Below, piece by piece: positions 15,722-23,926 of a DNA stretch of 38,451 bases. The stretch lies in contig CAJNBS010000018.1 of NCBI GenBank assembly GCA_905221065.1, positions 1 to 38,451 of the forward strand. The letters are read 5' to 3'. A model generated the notes under the pieces. That model was not told the DNA's origin and made no database searches. It saw nothing but the letters and a program-made list of their open reading frames with translations. Within the stretch, counting starts at the first letter, position 1. The number at the start of each line of letters is the position of its first letter. This DNA comes from a bacterium. GTDB lineage: Bacteria; Bacillota; Bacilli; Lactobacillales; Streptococcaceae. The translations under genes were made by a program, and so were the position numbers.

Positions 15722-15955
15722 AAAATCTTCCCACAATAAAACGCATAGTATCAAGGTTTTTCAACACCTGATACTATGCGTTTTTGCTGATTTTTAAGAC
15801 TTTTGACTCAGCCTCTTTATACTAGTGCAAACTAGGAAGCTTGCCGCAGGTTGCTCAAAACAATGTTTTGAGGTTGTAGATAAGACTGATGAAGTCAGTA
15901 ACCATATCTACGGCAAAGTGAAGCTGACGTGGTTTGAAGAGATTTTCGAAGAGTA
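15722..15955 (-). repeat. Terminator + BOX unit 3 (boxA-boxB-boxC)
   Basis: 234 bases. The hairpin is at 15738-15785. Its boxA end abuts the stop codon of the ECF S-component gene at 15956, so the BOX lies directly in that gene's 3' end. Confidence 0.85.
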
Positions 15956-16417
15956 TTACTTAATCTTCTTGATACTTTGACTAAGAATAAATCCTACAAT
16001 CATCCCTACTATATTTTGCATGAAATTTGGTAGGATTTCTGGTAGAGCGGCTGCCCAGCCATTCATTAAAGTTGAACCCAAGGCGTAGCCTCCTACCATG
16101 ACAATGGTTGCTAGGATAAGGCCTAGCCACTGAGTTTTGCCTTTAAATCCTGCGAAAAATCCCTGCAAGCCATGATTGATTAAGCTAAAGAACATCCATT
16201 GAGGATAGCCTGATAAGAGGTCAATTAAGAAACCTGCTAGTCCTCCGACTACAGCCCCTTCACGACTTCCAAAGTAAAAGGCCGCAAAGAAGATACCCGC
16301 ATCTAAAAGAGTTAGAATGCCTGTCGGTGTTGGGATTTTTAAGAAATAACCTAGAACCACAGAGAGGGCGGTTAATAGGGATACAAGGGCGATTTTAGTT
16401 GTTTTGGTTTGCTTCAT
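15956..16417 (-). CDS. ECF transporter S-component (vitamin-specific membrane subunit)
   Basis: 153 residues with five to six membrane segments, the size of an S-component that binds one vitamin and works with the shared EcfAA'T module encoded elsewhere. Conserved parts include TPTGILTLLDAGIFFAAFYFG and GGLAGFLIDLLSGYPQW, which place it in the COG4720-type (ECF riboflavin/PdxU-like) group. It overlaps the kinase gene by 23 bases, so the two are made together. Because the kinase is of the ThiD/PdxK type, the substrate is likely a B6 vitamer or the thiamine pyrimidine (HMP). Older names use ThiW. The exact vitamin is inference. Confidence 0.8.
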   Translation of the reverse strand: MKQTKTTKIALVSLLTALSVVLGYFLKIPTPTGILTLLDAGIFFAAFYFGSREGAVVGGLAGFLIDLLSGYPQWMFFSLINHGLQGFFAGFKGKTQWLGLILATIVMVGGYALGSTLMNGWAAALPEILPNFMQNIVGMIVGFILSQSIKKIK

Positions 16418-17168
16418 ATTGTCTTACTCCATATTGATCTGCTTGTGCAATGGCACGATAAACGAAAGCTTTAGAACTTTCTACTGCTGGTAAAAGTTCA
16501 TCACCTTTAACCAAGTGACTGGCAATGCTTGAGGCAAAGGTACAACCTGCACCAGCATTTTGGCCTTGGATAACGGGATTTTCTAGGACTGTAAAGGTCT
16601 GTCCATCATAAAAGACATCTACAGCCTTGTCCTGACTAAGGCGATTGCCTCCCTTGATAATGACTGCTGGCGCTCCTAAGTCATGCAATTTCTGCGCTGC
16701 AGTTTTCATGTCTTCCAAGGTTTTGATTTCCTGACCAGCCAATAATTCTGCTTCTGGGAGATTAGGCGTAATCACACTGACATGAGGGAAAAAGCGAATC
16801 AACTCTTGGCAGAGTTCACTTACAGCCACATCATGCGTTTCCTTGCAGACCAAGACAGGGTCCAATACCACAGGCACACCTGGGCGCTGCTTGATAAAGT
16901 CCAAAGCCTTCTCAGCCACACTAACAGTTGGTAGAAGACCGATTTTAATTCCCCCAAACTCCACATCTCTCAAGCTATCTAATTCATGTTGAAAAATGGC
17001 ATCGTCAGTTGGAAAGACTTCAAAACCCTTCTCTGTCAAGGCTGTCAAGCAAGTCACTGCTACAAAGCCATGCAAGCCGTTCAAGGTATATGTAGCCAAA
17101 TCAGCTGACAAACCACCACCACTAAAAATATCATTTCCTGAAAGTGCTAAAATACGATTATTCTTCAT
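16395..17168 (-). CDS. ThiD/PdxK-family kinase (hydroxymethylpyrimidine or pyridoxal kinase)
   Basis: 257 residues, ribokinase-like fold. N-terminal substrate loop [17 protein letters not shown], internal [17 protein letters not shown] near residue 100, and the anion hole/ATP site [18 protein letters not shown] near 205. In ThiD the last motif is GTGCTLS; here it is GAGCTFAS, which suits the broader group that includes pyridoxal kinases of Firmicutes. No thiamine synthesis genes are adjacent. It sits between truA (11-base overlap) and an ECF S-component (23-base overlap), so a vitamin salvage role with that transporter is likely. B6 salvage is my preferred reading; HMP is the alternative. Confidence 0.8.
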   Translation of the reverse strand: MKNNRILALSGNDIFSGGGLSADLATYTLNGLHGFVAVTCLTALTEKGFEVFPTDDAIFQHELDSLRDVEFGGIKIGLLPTVSVAEKALDFIKQRPGVPVVLDPVLVCKETHDVAVSELCQELIRFFPHVSVITPNLPEAELLAGQEIKTLEDMKTAAQKLHDLGAPAVIIKGGNRLSQDKAVDVFYDGQTFTVLENPVIQGQNAGAGCTFASSIASHLVKGDELLPAVESSKAFVYRAIAQADQYGVRQYEANQNN

Positions 17169-17907
17169 AACGAATCTCCTTTAAATACAAGCCATTTGGT
17201 GCTGCCGTTGGACCAGCTAGCTGCCTGTCCTTCTGCTCCAAGATGAGGTCAATCTGCTCCACTGGCATACGATTATTTCCTATTTTAAGCAGCGTCCCCA
17301 CCATATTGCGAATCTGTTTATACAAGAAACCATTTCCTGAAAAGGTAAAGGTCAAAAACTGCCCTGTCTCATCGACTGTTAAACTAGCTTCTGTAATGGT
17401 GCGAACCTTGTCTTCTACACTAGTTCCAGATGCTGTAAAACCGGTGAAATCATGGGTTCCTTCTAATTTCTTGACGGCCTCCTGCATCCGCTCCACATCG
17501 AGCGGATAAGGAAAGTGAGTAGCATAGTGACGGCGCATCGGATTTTTAGGACGACCCCTATCCACGATAAACTCATAGGTCTTGCTGTGCTTAGCATAAC
17601 GACAATGAAAATCATCCGCCACAAGCTCAATTGAAATCACATCAATATCTTCAGGAGACTGAGTATCCAGAGCAAAGCGAAGTTTCTCCTCATCCATTTG
17701 ATAAGGCAGGTCAAAATGGATCACCTGACCCAGAGCATGAACTCCACTATCAGTCCTACCAGCACCGTGAACAGTGATGGCTTGCCCCTTATTCAATCTA
17801 GTCAAGGTTTTTTCAATTTCTTCCTGAACGCTCCTCGCATGGGGCTGACGCTGAAAACCAGCAAAGGCGTAACCATCATAGGAAATAGTTGCTTTATATC
17901 TCGTCAT
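17158..17907 (-). CDS. truA: tRNA pseudouridine(38-40) synthase TruA
   Basis: 249 residues. It makes pseudouridine at positions 38-40 in the tRNA anticodon arm. The catalytic Asp53 lies in the conserved [15 protein letters not shown]. Other family blocks are [13 protein letters not shown] at the start and [21 protein letters not shown] near 195. The start has no ribosome binding site, and the -10 box ends seven bases before it, so the mRNA looks leaderless. It is first in an operon with a vitamin kinase and an ECF S-component, all overlapping. Confidence 0.96.
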   Translation of the reverse strand: MTRYKATISYDGYAFAGFQRQPHARSVQEEIEKTLTRLNKGQAITVHGAGRTDSGVHALGQVIHFDLPYQMDEEKLRFALDTQSPEDIDVISIELVADDFHCRYAKHSKTYEFIVDRGRPKNPMRRHYATHFPYPLDVERMQEAVKKLEGTHDFTGFTASGTSVEDKVRTITEASLTVDETGQFLTFTFSGNGFLYKQIRNMVGTLLKIGNNRMPVEQIDLILEQKDRQLAGPTAAPNGLYLKEIRYEE

Positions 17908-17914
17908 AACTTCT

Positions 17915-17943
17915 ATTTTATCAAGAAATTAGTCTCGTAACAA
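17915..17943 (-). promoter_or_regulatory. truA promoter (leaderless)
   Basis: Minus strand TTGTTA (17938-17943), 17-base spacer, TAAAAT (17915-17920), then AGAAGTT and ATG. Confidence 0.7.
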
Positions 17944-17981
17944 GCTAGAAAATCCACAGCTGTCTGGGTACAATAATCCCA

Positions 17982-18010
17982 AAAAGAAAAACTTAGGAAT
18001 CAATCCTAAG
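17982..18010 (-). terminator. Terminator of the MFS transporter gene
   Basis: CTTAGGA / TCCTAAG hairpin followed by TTTTTCTTTTT on the minus strand. The gene's stop codon TAG lies inside the stem. Confidence 0.85.
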
Positions 18011-19157
18011 CTCTCTTTTGAAGTAGGTACATAACAAAAATAGAGGTTACAATCAACCAGGATCCTAAAATGGCGAAAACCAACATCCCATTTTGTGTTA
18101 ATAAACCAATCGCACCTAGAACAAACGGAGTCGTAAAGGCTCCAAAACTACAGCCTAAAACCGCAAATGAGGTTGCTTGATTGAGGAGTTTAGCTGGAAT
18201 TCTTTCAGAGACAAGTTGAAAGACCGTCGTCAAGGCTACACTGTAGGCAAAACCAGCCAGAATGCTGCCTGCCACTACCACCCACAAGGATGGAGACAAG
18301 GCAATCACGATTTGCCCTAAGCCGAAGGTAATACCAGACCAGAGGAGCAATTTTTCCTTAAAGATAGAAATCAAGAAAGAAAAACTCACCCCAGCCACAA
18401 TCCCAATCAGCTGCATGACACTTAGAACAAAACTAGATAACTGGGCATCTCCAAGGCCTCTTTCCACCATCAAACTTGGAATACGGATGGTAATAGCTGT
18501 ATTGGTACAAACTACAACTGCCGCTTCTATAGCTAGGATAAAAATCAAGCCTTTCATTTCTCGGCTTAAACGGCTTGCTTCCTTCGCTTTTTTCTTGACT
18601 TCTTTCTTTTTCTTTCCATAAGGGACAAAGAGCAGATAGAGGATCAGCACCAAAAATCCAGCACTATAGGCTAAGAAGGTAGCTGTCCAACCAAAGGCTA
18701 ACAACTGGCCGACGGCCAAGGTAATGAGAGAAGCTCCAACAACCTCTGCAGAACCACGTAGCCCTAACATCTGAATTCGCGTCTTCCCTTGATAACGTTC
18801 ACTGATAATGGAAATGGCCTTGGCATTGATCATCCCAACACCCAAACCAAAAAGAATCCGTGTTCCAAAGACAAAAGGATAGGCCTGATACCAGAAGGGA
18901 GCCGTCCCACTCAGTGATAAAATCAGCAAGCCTAAACTAATCTGTAAGCGCTCAGGGAATATTTTTTCTAAGAAACCATTTAGTAGTAACATGATCATGA
19001 TCCCAAAGGAAGGCAAGCTCGCCAAGAGCTCAATTTGTTCCTTAGGATACCCCTGATAATAGTCAAACATGGCTGGTAGGGCACTTGAAATCGAAAAGGA
19101 GGTAATCAAAACGAGGGAGAGAGCCAAAATACTGGCCCGTTCTAAAAATTGTTTCAT
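18006..19157 (-). CDS. Major facilitator superfamily transporter
   Basis: 383 residues with about 12 membrane segments in two halves joined by a basic loop (GKKKKEVKKKAKEASRLSRE) near residue 190. The loop after the second membrane segment reads GFLEKIFPERL, in place of the usual GxLaDrxGrR motif. A stretch GLGVGMINAKAISIISERYQGK follows. The family moves small molecules by proton or other ion gradients; the substrate cannot be told. AAAGAG lies six bases before the ATG. It stands alone with its own terminator; neighbours give no hint of the cargo. Confidence 0.85.
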   Translation of the reverse strand: MKQFLERASILALSLVLITSFSISSALPAMFDYYQGYPKEQIELLASLPSFGIMIMLLLNGFLEKIFPERLQISLGLLILSLSGTAPFWYQAYPFVFGTRILFGLGVGMINAKAISIISERYQGKTRIQMLGLRGSAEVVGASLITLAVGQLLAFGWTATFLAYSAGFLVLILYLLFVPYGKKKKEVKKKAKEASRLSREMKGLIFILAIEAAVVVCTNTAITIRIPSLMVERGLGDAQLSSFVLSVMQLIGIVAGVSFSFLISIFKEKLLLWSGITFGLGQIVIALSPSLWVVVAGSILAGFAYSVALTTVFQLVSERIPAKLLNQATSFAVLGCSFGAFTTPFVLGAIGLLTQNGMLVFAILGSWLIVTSIFVMYLLQKRA

Positions 19158-19220
19158 GAAATCTCTTTCTATATTTTCTCTTAATCTTCTGTCTTTTTGA
19201 TAGTTATCAAATAAGCAAGA

Positions 19221-19256
19221 AAAGAAGAAGTCTCATTCGTATATAGACTCCTTCTT
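19221..19256 (-). terminator. Terminator of the phnA-Pr6Pr pair
   Basis: GAAGGAGTCT / AGACTTCTTC hairpin followed by a T-rich tail on the minus strand, upstream of the MFS gene. Confidence 0.75.
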
Positions 19257-19282
19257 AAACTCGAAAATGAATCCCTTGTGTC

Positions 19283-19912
19283 TTAGGATGACTTCCTCTT
19301 GATTTGCTTAATAAAGTAGAAGATAAATCCTGCCACCATATAGGCAACAAAGATAATCAGACACCACTTGAATACGACATCCCACCCCTTGTTCACATTC
19401 AAAAAGAAGTAAGGAAAAGGACTGACCTTAGAATTAGGAATGTCTAGTTTCAATACCAAGCCATTAAAAAGAGCGAAAATCATATATATCAAGGGTAAAA
19501 TCGTCCACACAACTGGATCCCAAATCTTGTATTGACCCTGTTTGTCAAAAAAGAGGGTATCTGCTAAAAACCAAAGGGGAACGATATAGTGGCAAAGGAA
19601 ATTTTCCAGAGTATAGAAATTAGTCGCAATGGGCGCTAAGAGGAAATGGTAAATCACACAGGTAATCATGATACTCATGGTGACCCCACCTTTTAAGCGC
19701 AAGAGACTTGGTCTTTGCCAGTTTTCACCTAAACGGCTCATAACCTTTAAGAGATAGAGCGTAAAAATCGCTACTAAAAGATTTGACAGAACCGTATAAT
19801 AGAGAAGCATCCCAAATCCACCATGCTTGGCGATTTCAAGATAAACTCCCGTAAAAGCCGCTAGAAACAAGAAGATACGGCTATAAAATACTAGTTTGTA
19901 GTGCTTTGACAT
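19283..19912 (-). CDS. Pr6Pr family integral membrane protein
   Basis: 209 residues with six or so membrane segments. YLEIAKHGGFGMLLYYTVLSN early on, a central FLCHYIVPLWFLADTLFF, then YPFFLNVNKGWDVVF-like sequence (PYFFLNVNKGWDVVFKW) fit the Pr6Pr group, which is related in shape to the eukaryotic FAR-17a/AIG1 hydrolases. In that wider group a Thr/Asn and a His are catalytic; His in NFLCHYIVP may be the equivalent. No bacterial function is established. It follows the phnA-like gene by one base and is co-transcribed with it. Confidence 0.75.
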   Translation of the reverse strand: MSKHYKLVFYSRIFLFLAAFTGVYLEIAKHGGFGMLLYYTVLSNLLVAIFTLYLLKVMSRLGENWQRPSLLRLKGGVTMSIMITCVIYHFLLAPIATNFYTLENFLCHYIVPLWFLADTLFFDKQGQYKIWDPVVWTILPLIYMIFALFNGLVLKLDIPNSKVSPFPYFFLNVNKGWDVVFKWCLIIFVAYMVAGFIFYFIKQIKRKSS

Positions 19913-19914
19913 GC

Positions 19915-20253
19915 TTAAATTTTCTTCACAAACTCTGATTTGAGTTTCATGGCACCAAAGCCATCAATCTTACAATCGATATTGTGGTCGCCTTCTACAA
20001 TGCGGATATTTTTCACGCGCGTCCCTTGTTTCAAATCTTTTGGCGCACCTTTTACTTTCAAGTCCTTGATGAGGGTTACAGTATCACCGTCAGCCAATTT
20101 ATTTCCGTTGGCATCGATAGCGACAAGGCCTTCTTCTACTTCTGCAACTTCAGCAGGATTCCACTCATGAGCACATTCTGGGCAAACCAGTAGGGCACCG
20201 TCTTCGTAGACATACTCTGAGTTACATTGTGGGCAATTTGGTAGGTTGTTCAT
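19915..20253 (-). CDS. PhnA/YjdM-family zinc ribbon protein
   Basis: 112 residues. N-terminal zinc ribbon with Cys7-x2-Cys10 and Cys24-x2-Cys27, then the PhnA C-terminal beta domain ([22 protein letters not shown] ... [15 protein letters not shown]). Despite the old name, the family is not shown to degrade phosphonates and no phn genes are near. AAGGAG precedes the ATG. It is first in a two-gene unit with the Pr6Pr membrane protein. Confidence 0.9.
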   Translation of the reverse strand: MNNLPNCPQCNSEYVYEDGALLVCPECAHEWNPAEVAEVEEGLVAIDANGNKLADGDTVTLIKDLKVKGAPKDLKQGTRVKNIRIVEGDHNIDCKIDGFGAMKLKSEFVKKI

Positions 20254-20312
20254 GGTTTCTCCTTATCATCATTCACTATTCTTTGAAAATCAAAATTTCT
20301 CGAACAGCAACT

Positions 20313-20341
20313 ATTATACCTTAAAATCAGCATTTTGACAA
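20313..20341 (-). promoter_or_regulatory. Promoter of the phnA-like gene
   Basis: Minus strand TTGTCA (20336-20341), 17-base spacer, TATAAT (20313-20318). Confidence 0.85.
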
Positions 20342-20349
20342 ATTTAGAA

Positions 20350-20376
20350 AAAAACCGATATCAATCTATCGGCTTT
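20350..20376 (-). terminator. Terminator of cmk
   Basis: CCGATA / TATCGG hairpin followed by a seven-base T run on the minus strand. It overlaps the start of the phnA promoter region. Confidence 0.85.
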
Positions 20377-20383
20377 TCTACAT

Positions 20384-21055
20384 TTACATTCTTTTTTCAG
20401 CTTCTGCTTTGATTTTTTCAACTACTTCTTGAATGTTCAAACCAGTTGTGTCAAGGTAAACAGCATCCTCCGCTTGTTTTAGAGGTGAAGTCTCACGATG
20501 ACTATCCTTGTAGTCACGCGCAGCAATCTCCTCTTTTAGGGTTTCAAGGTCTGTTTCAATCCCCTTGGCAACATTTTCCTTGTAACGGCGCTCTGCTCTT
20601 TCATCAACAGAGGCTACTAGGAAAATTTTGAGTTCAGCTTGAGGTAAAACAACTGTCCCGATATCGCGACCGTCCATGACAATCCCACCTTGCTGGGCAA
20701 TCTCTTGTTGGAGAGAAACAAGTTTCTCACGAACCTCAGGAATTGCTGCAATAGCAGAAACATGATTGGTCACTTCATTTTCACGGATAGGATGGGAAAT
20801 ATCCACATCTCCTACAAAGACAAGCTGTTCCCCAGTTTCTGAGCGTCCAAAACTGATTGGATGCTGGTCCAATAAGGTTAGAAGTGCTTCAACTTCTTCT
20901 ACTCCTAACTGGTTCTTGAGAGCCATGTAGGTCGCTGCACGATACATAGCACCTGTATCGAGGTAGGTATATCCAAAATCCTTGGCAATAATCTTTGCGA
21001 CCGTACTCTTACCACTTGAAGCAGGGCCGTCAATAGCAATTTGAATGGTTTTCAT
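20384..21055 (-). CDS. cmk: Cytidylate kinase
   Basis: 223 residues. It phosphorylates CMP and dCMP. P-loop GPASSGKST at 10-18, [12 protein letters not shown], and the lid/substrate motif [23 protein letters not shown] near 127-150, with [13 protein letters not shown] basic residues after it. Eight bases separate it from the LysM-protein gene upstream, whose promoter it probably shares. A terminator follows. Confidence 0.96.
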   Translation of the reverse strand: MKTIQIAIDGPASSGKSTVAKIIAKDFGYTYLDTGAMYRAATYMALKNQLGVEEVEALLTLLDQHPISFGRSETGEQLVFVGDVDISHPIRENEVTNHVSAIAAIPEVREKLVSLQQEIAQQGGIVMDGRDIGTVVLPQAELKIFLVASVDERAERRYKENVAKGIETDLETLKEEIAARDYKDSHRETSPLKQAEDAVYLDTTGLNIQEVVEKIKAEAEKRM

Positions 21056-21063
21056 ATCAACTC

Positions 21064-21540
21064 CTATTTGATTTTAACAACATCACCTGGATTAGCAAAC
21101 CAAGATCCTGTAGCCATGTGCCCAGGATTCAAGGCCTCTAACTGCGCAATCGAAATCCCAGCGCGAGCTGCAATAGCTGCTTCTCCTTCTCCAGCCAAGA
21201 CTTTTGTCGTCCCTTCTGGATCAGTAGCTTCCTCCGAGTGTTCAGAAGAAGATTCTGATTCTGAACTCTGTTCAGGCTGGGAGCTACTAGAAGATGAAAT
21301 CTGTACTACATTTGCGTCTGAATCGTGAAAATCTTTCAAGGCTGCTGTGCGATTACTCCCACCCGATGATAGATAGATGAGAACAATAATCATCACCACC
21401 ACAATTACAAAGAAAATACTGGCTAGGATTGTCAAAACACGATTGGCTACTACATCTCTACCTTGAGTTCTCTTACGACGTTCTGATCTTGTTTCTTCTT
21501 GGTTTTCATAAATATCTTCTTGCCACGGTTCTTTTGCCAT
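21064..21540 (-). CDS. Membrane-anchored LysM-domain protein (SAG1386/EF1546 type)
   Basis: 158 residues. A basic cytoplasmic N-terminus with [15 protein letters not shown], one membrane segment at about 37-60, a Ser/Glu-rich extracellular linker (about 80-110), and a C-terminal LysM domain ([20 protein letters not shown] ... [16 protein letters not shown]), which binds peptidoglycan sugars. The family is surface-associated and of unknown role. AAGGAG precedes the ATG. Upstream of cmk in one operon and divergent from the ferredoxin gene, with only 45 bases between the two starts. Confidence 0.9.
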   Translation of the reverse strand: MAKEPWQEDIYENQEETRSERRKRTQGRDVVANRVLTILASIFFVIVVVMIIVLIYLSSGGSNRTAALKDFHDSDANVVQISSSSSSQPEQSSESESSSEHSEEATDPEGTTKVLAGEGEAAIAARAGISIAQLEALNPGHMATGSWFANPGDVVKIK

Positions 21541-21550
21541 ACCTTACTCC

Positions 21551-21579
21551 TTGTTTTTTTTTACGTTTCTTATTACAAT
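21551..21579 (+). promoter_or_regulatory. Ferredoxin promoter (leaderless)
   Basis: TTGTTT (21551-21556), 17-base spacer, TACAAT (21574-21579), then ATAAAT and the ATG at 21586. The divergent LysM/cmk promoter must overlap it. Confidence 0.6.
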
Positions 21580-21585
21580 ATAAAT

Positions 21586-21783
21586 ATGAAAATCACACTT
21601 ATACCTGAACGTTGCATTGCCTGTGGGCTTTGCCAAACTTATTCTGATTTATTTGATTACCACGATAATGGAATCGTGCGTTTTTACGATGACCCTGACC
21701 AACTAGAAAAAGAAATCTCTCCTAGCCAAGACGTCGTAGAAGCTGTTAGAAACTGTCCGACACGTGCCTTGATTAAAGATTAA
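21586..21783 (+). CDS. fer: Small [4Fe-4S] ferredoxin
   Basis: 65 residues from ATG 21586. A longer frame exists upstream but adds a hydrophobic tail that is foreign to ferredoxins. One cluster is bound by Cys10-x2-Cys13-x2-Cys16 (RCIACGLCQ) and Cys57-Pro (RNCPTRAL); the second cluster of 2[4Fe-4S] forms is absent. It is an acidic electron carrier whose partner is unknown. It is transcribed alone and there is no ribosome binding site. Confidence 0.9.
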   Translation: MKITLIPERCIACGLCQTYSDLFDYHDNGIVRFYDDPDQLEKEISPSQDVVEAVRNCPTRALIKD

Positions 21784-21840
21784 CTCTAATATCGACAAGA
21801 ACGTTCCACTCCTTCTAGTTTAGCACATTTCCATGTAAAA

Positions 21841-22800
21841 TTATAGTCTTTTCTCTCTATTTTTTTCTGTAAAATCAGGAAGGTCACTTTTTTCTTTGAT
21901 GAGATAAAGTGGTCTTTTTTTGGTCTCTAGATAAATCTTACTAATATACTTGCCGAGAATCCCAATGGTCAAGAGTTGAATACCTCCAAGAAAGAGAATA
22001 ACAGCCATCAGAGAGGTCCAACCTGATGTCGGGTTGCCCAAAATGAGGGTTCGAACCACGACAAAAAAGGTCATGAGTAGAGAAATAAAACAAGATAGGA
22101 GGCCAGCTACGAAGGCTATAATCAAGGGAAAATCTGAAAAATTCACAATTCCTTCAACGGAGTAGAAAAAGAGTTGCCTAAAACTCCAACTGGTCTTGCC
22201 AGCCTGTCTTTCTACATTAGGATAATCCAGATAGTGGGTTTTAAAGCCGACCCAAGCAAAGAGTCCCTTTGAAAAACGATTGGACTCTGTCAAGGATAAA
22301 ATGGCATCCACTACAGACCTTCTCATCATGCGAAAATCACGAACACCTGACGGCAGGGCTACTGGACTGATTTTTTGCATGAGGCGGTAAAAGATGTCAG
22401 CACAGAAACTGCGAAAGAAGGGTTCTCCCTCCCGACTAGTTCTCCGTGTTCCAACGCAGTCCAAATCTGCATTTTGTTCTAGTAAAGCTTTCATTTCAAG
22501 TAACATACTAGGAGGATCTTGAAGGTCTGCATCCATTACCACCACCAGATCTCCTGTCGCATATTGCAAACCTGCATACAGAGCTGCTTCTTTGCCAAAA
22601 TTTCGAGAGAAGGAAAGATAATGCACTGCCGGATTTTGCTCCCGATAGGTCTTTAAAAGTTCCAAGGTCCCATCATTTGATCCATCATCGACAAAGACAT
22701 ACTCGATTTCTGATCCCAAATCAGGAATCAAATCTTCCAAAGCCTGATAAAAAAGAGGAAGTACTTCCTCTTCGTTTAAACAGGGGACAATGATTGACAT
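21841..22800 (-). CDS. GtrB/DPM1-like membrane glycosyltransferase (family 2)
   Basis: 319 residues from MSIIVPCLNEEE; an ATG at 22806, one base after the galE stop, is equally possible. The longer frame upstream lies inside galE and is not used. It has the GT-A fold with VVMDADLQDPP (metal-binding DxD and the QDPP motif of polyprenyl-phosphate glycosyltransferases), SRNFGKEAALYAGL, and two C-terminal membrane segments (LIIAFVAGLLSCFISLLM, then LMAVILFLGGIQLLTIG). The family moves glucose or a similar sugar from a nucleotide sugar to undecaprenyl phosphate for wall or polymer decoration. It is coupled to galE, which can make its UDP-sugar. Confidence 0.88.
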   Translation of the reverse strand: MSIIVPCLNEEEVLPLFYQALEDLIPDLGSEIEYVFVDDGSNDGTLELLKTYREQNPAVHYLSFSRNFGKEAALYAGLQYATGDLVVVMDADLQDPPSMLLEMKALLEQNADLDCVGTRRTSREGEPFFRSFCADIFYRLMQKISPVALPSGVRDFRMMRRSVVDAILSLTESNRFSKGLFAWVGFKTHYLDYPNVERQAGKTSWSFRQLFFYSVEGIVNFSDFPLIIAFVAGLLSCFISLLMTFFVVVRTLILGNPTSGWTSLMAVILFLGGIQLLTIGILGKYISKIYLETKKRPLYLIKEKSDLPDFTEKNREKRL

Positions 22801-22807
22801 CACCATC

Positions 22808-23827
22808 TTAGTCTTCAAATCCATTTGGATGCTTGCTTTGCCAACGCCATGCGTCTTCACACATTTGAGTAATGTCAAGTTCTGCTTCCCAGCCTAGTTC
22901 TGCTTTGGCTTTTGCTGGGTCTGAATAGCAGGCTGCGATATCACCTGGGCGACGGTCTACAATGCGGTAAGGAATCGGACGTCCCACTGCTTTTTCCATG
23001 TTTTGGATAATTTCAAGAACTGAGTAGCCTTTACCTGTTCCAAGGTTGTAAACGTTTAGACCTGAACCTTTTTGAATTTTTTTCAGAGCTGCGACGTGAC
23101 CTTTAGCCAAATCGACAACGTGGATATAGTCACGAACACCAGTTCCATCTTCCGTATCGTAATCGTCTCCAAACACTTGCACTTGCTCTAATTTTCCAAC
23201 GGCTACTTGAGTCACATATGGCAAGAGGTTGTTTGGAATACCGTTTGGATTTTCTCCCAAATCACCACTCTCATGGGCTCCGATTGGATTAAAGTAACGA
23301 AGCAAGACCACATTCCATTCTGAGTCTGCCTTGTAGATATCTGTCAAAATTTCCTCTAGCATAAGCTTGGTGCGACCATATGGATTGGTCACAGAAAGTG
23401 GGAAATCTTCCAAGATTGGCACTGTATGCGGATCTCCGTAAACTGTCGCAGAAGAACTGAAAATGATGTTTTTACAGTTATTTTCTTCCATGACCTTCAA
23501 AAGGCTGACAGTTCCAGCGATATTGTTGTCATAATAGGCAAGAGGGATACGAGTGGATTCACCGACAGCCTTCAAACCAGCAAAGTGAATGACACCTGTT
23601 GGTTCTTCTTGCTTGAAAATATCTCTGAGGGTATCTGTATCACGGATATCTGCCTCATAGAAAGGCACTTCAACTCCTGTAATTCTTTCAACAACTTCTA
23701 AACTTTTGCGATTGCTGTTGACAAGGTTATCCACCACAACAACCTGATGACCTGCTTGGATTAACTCAATAACAGTGTGGGTTCCGATAAAACCAGCTCC
23801 ACCTGTTACCAAAATCTTTTCTTGCAT
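22808..23827 (-). CDS. galE: UDP-glucose 4-epimerase
   Basis: 339 residues. It interconverts UDP-glucose and UDP-galactose. NAD site TGGAGFIGTH (8-17), catalytic SSSATVYG near 124-131 and Tyr150-x3-Lys154 (NPYGRTK), then LRYFNPIGAH and GVRDYIHVVDLAKGH. GAGGAAC precedes the ATG. No other gal genes are near, so this copy probably supplies UDP-Gal for polysaccharide or wall-polymer synthesis, in step with the glycosyltransferase directly behind it. Confidence 0.95.
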   Translation of the reverse strand: MQEKILVTGGAGFIGTHTVIELIQAGHQVVVVDNLVNSNRKSLEVVERITGVEVPFYEADIRDTDTLRDIFKQEEPTGVIHFAGLKAVGESTRIPLAYYDNNIAGTVSLLKVMEENNCKNIIFSSSATVYGDPHTVPILEDFPLSVTNPYGRTKLMLEEILTDIYKADSEWNVVLLRYFNPIGAHESGDLGENPNGIPNNLLPYVTQVAVGKLEQVQVFGDDYDTEDGTGVRDYIHVVDLAKGHVAALKKIQKGSGLNVYNLGTGKGYSVLEIIQNMEKAVGRPIPYRIVDRRPGDIAACYSDPAKAKAELGWEAELDITQMCEDAWRWQSKHPNGFED

Positions 23828-23857
23828 CTTTGTTCCTCGATTCTCGGATTTTTTCTT

Positions 23858-23866
23858 ATTTTACCA
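23858..23866 (-). promoter_or_regulatory. galE extended -10 promoter
   Basis: Minus strand TGG-TAAAAT; the -10 hexamer is 23858-23863. There is only a poor -35 (ATGACA) 17 bases upstream. Confidence 0.6.
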
Positions 23867-23926
23867 TTTTTGATAGGGAATGTCATTTGCTATCCTAGGG
23901 GCAAGGCTAAAATTTCAGTAAAATAC

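Noticed and set aside
15205..15955. CRISPR array
   Set aside because: The repeats are long (about 240-280 bases), few, and match BOX elements; no short repeats with unique spacers and no cas genes.
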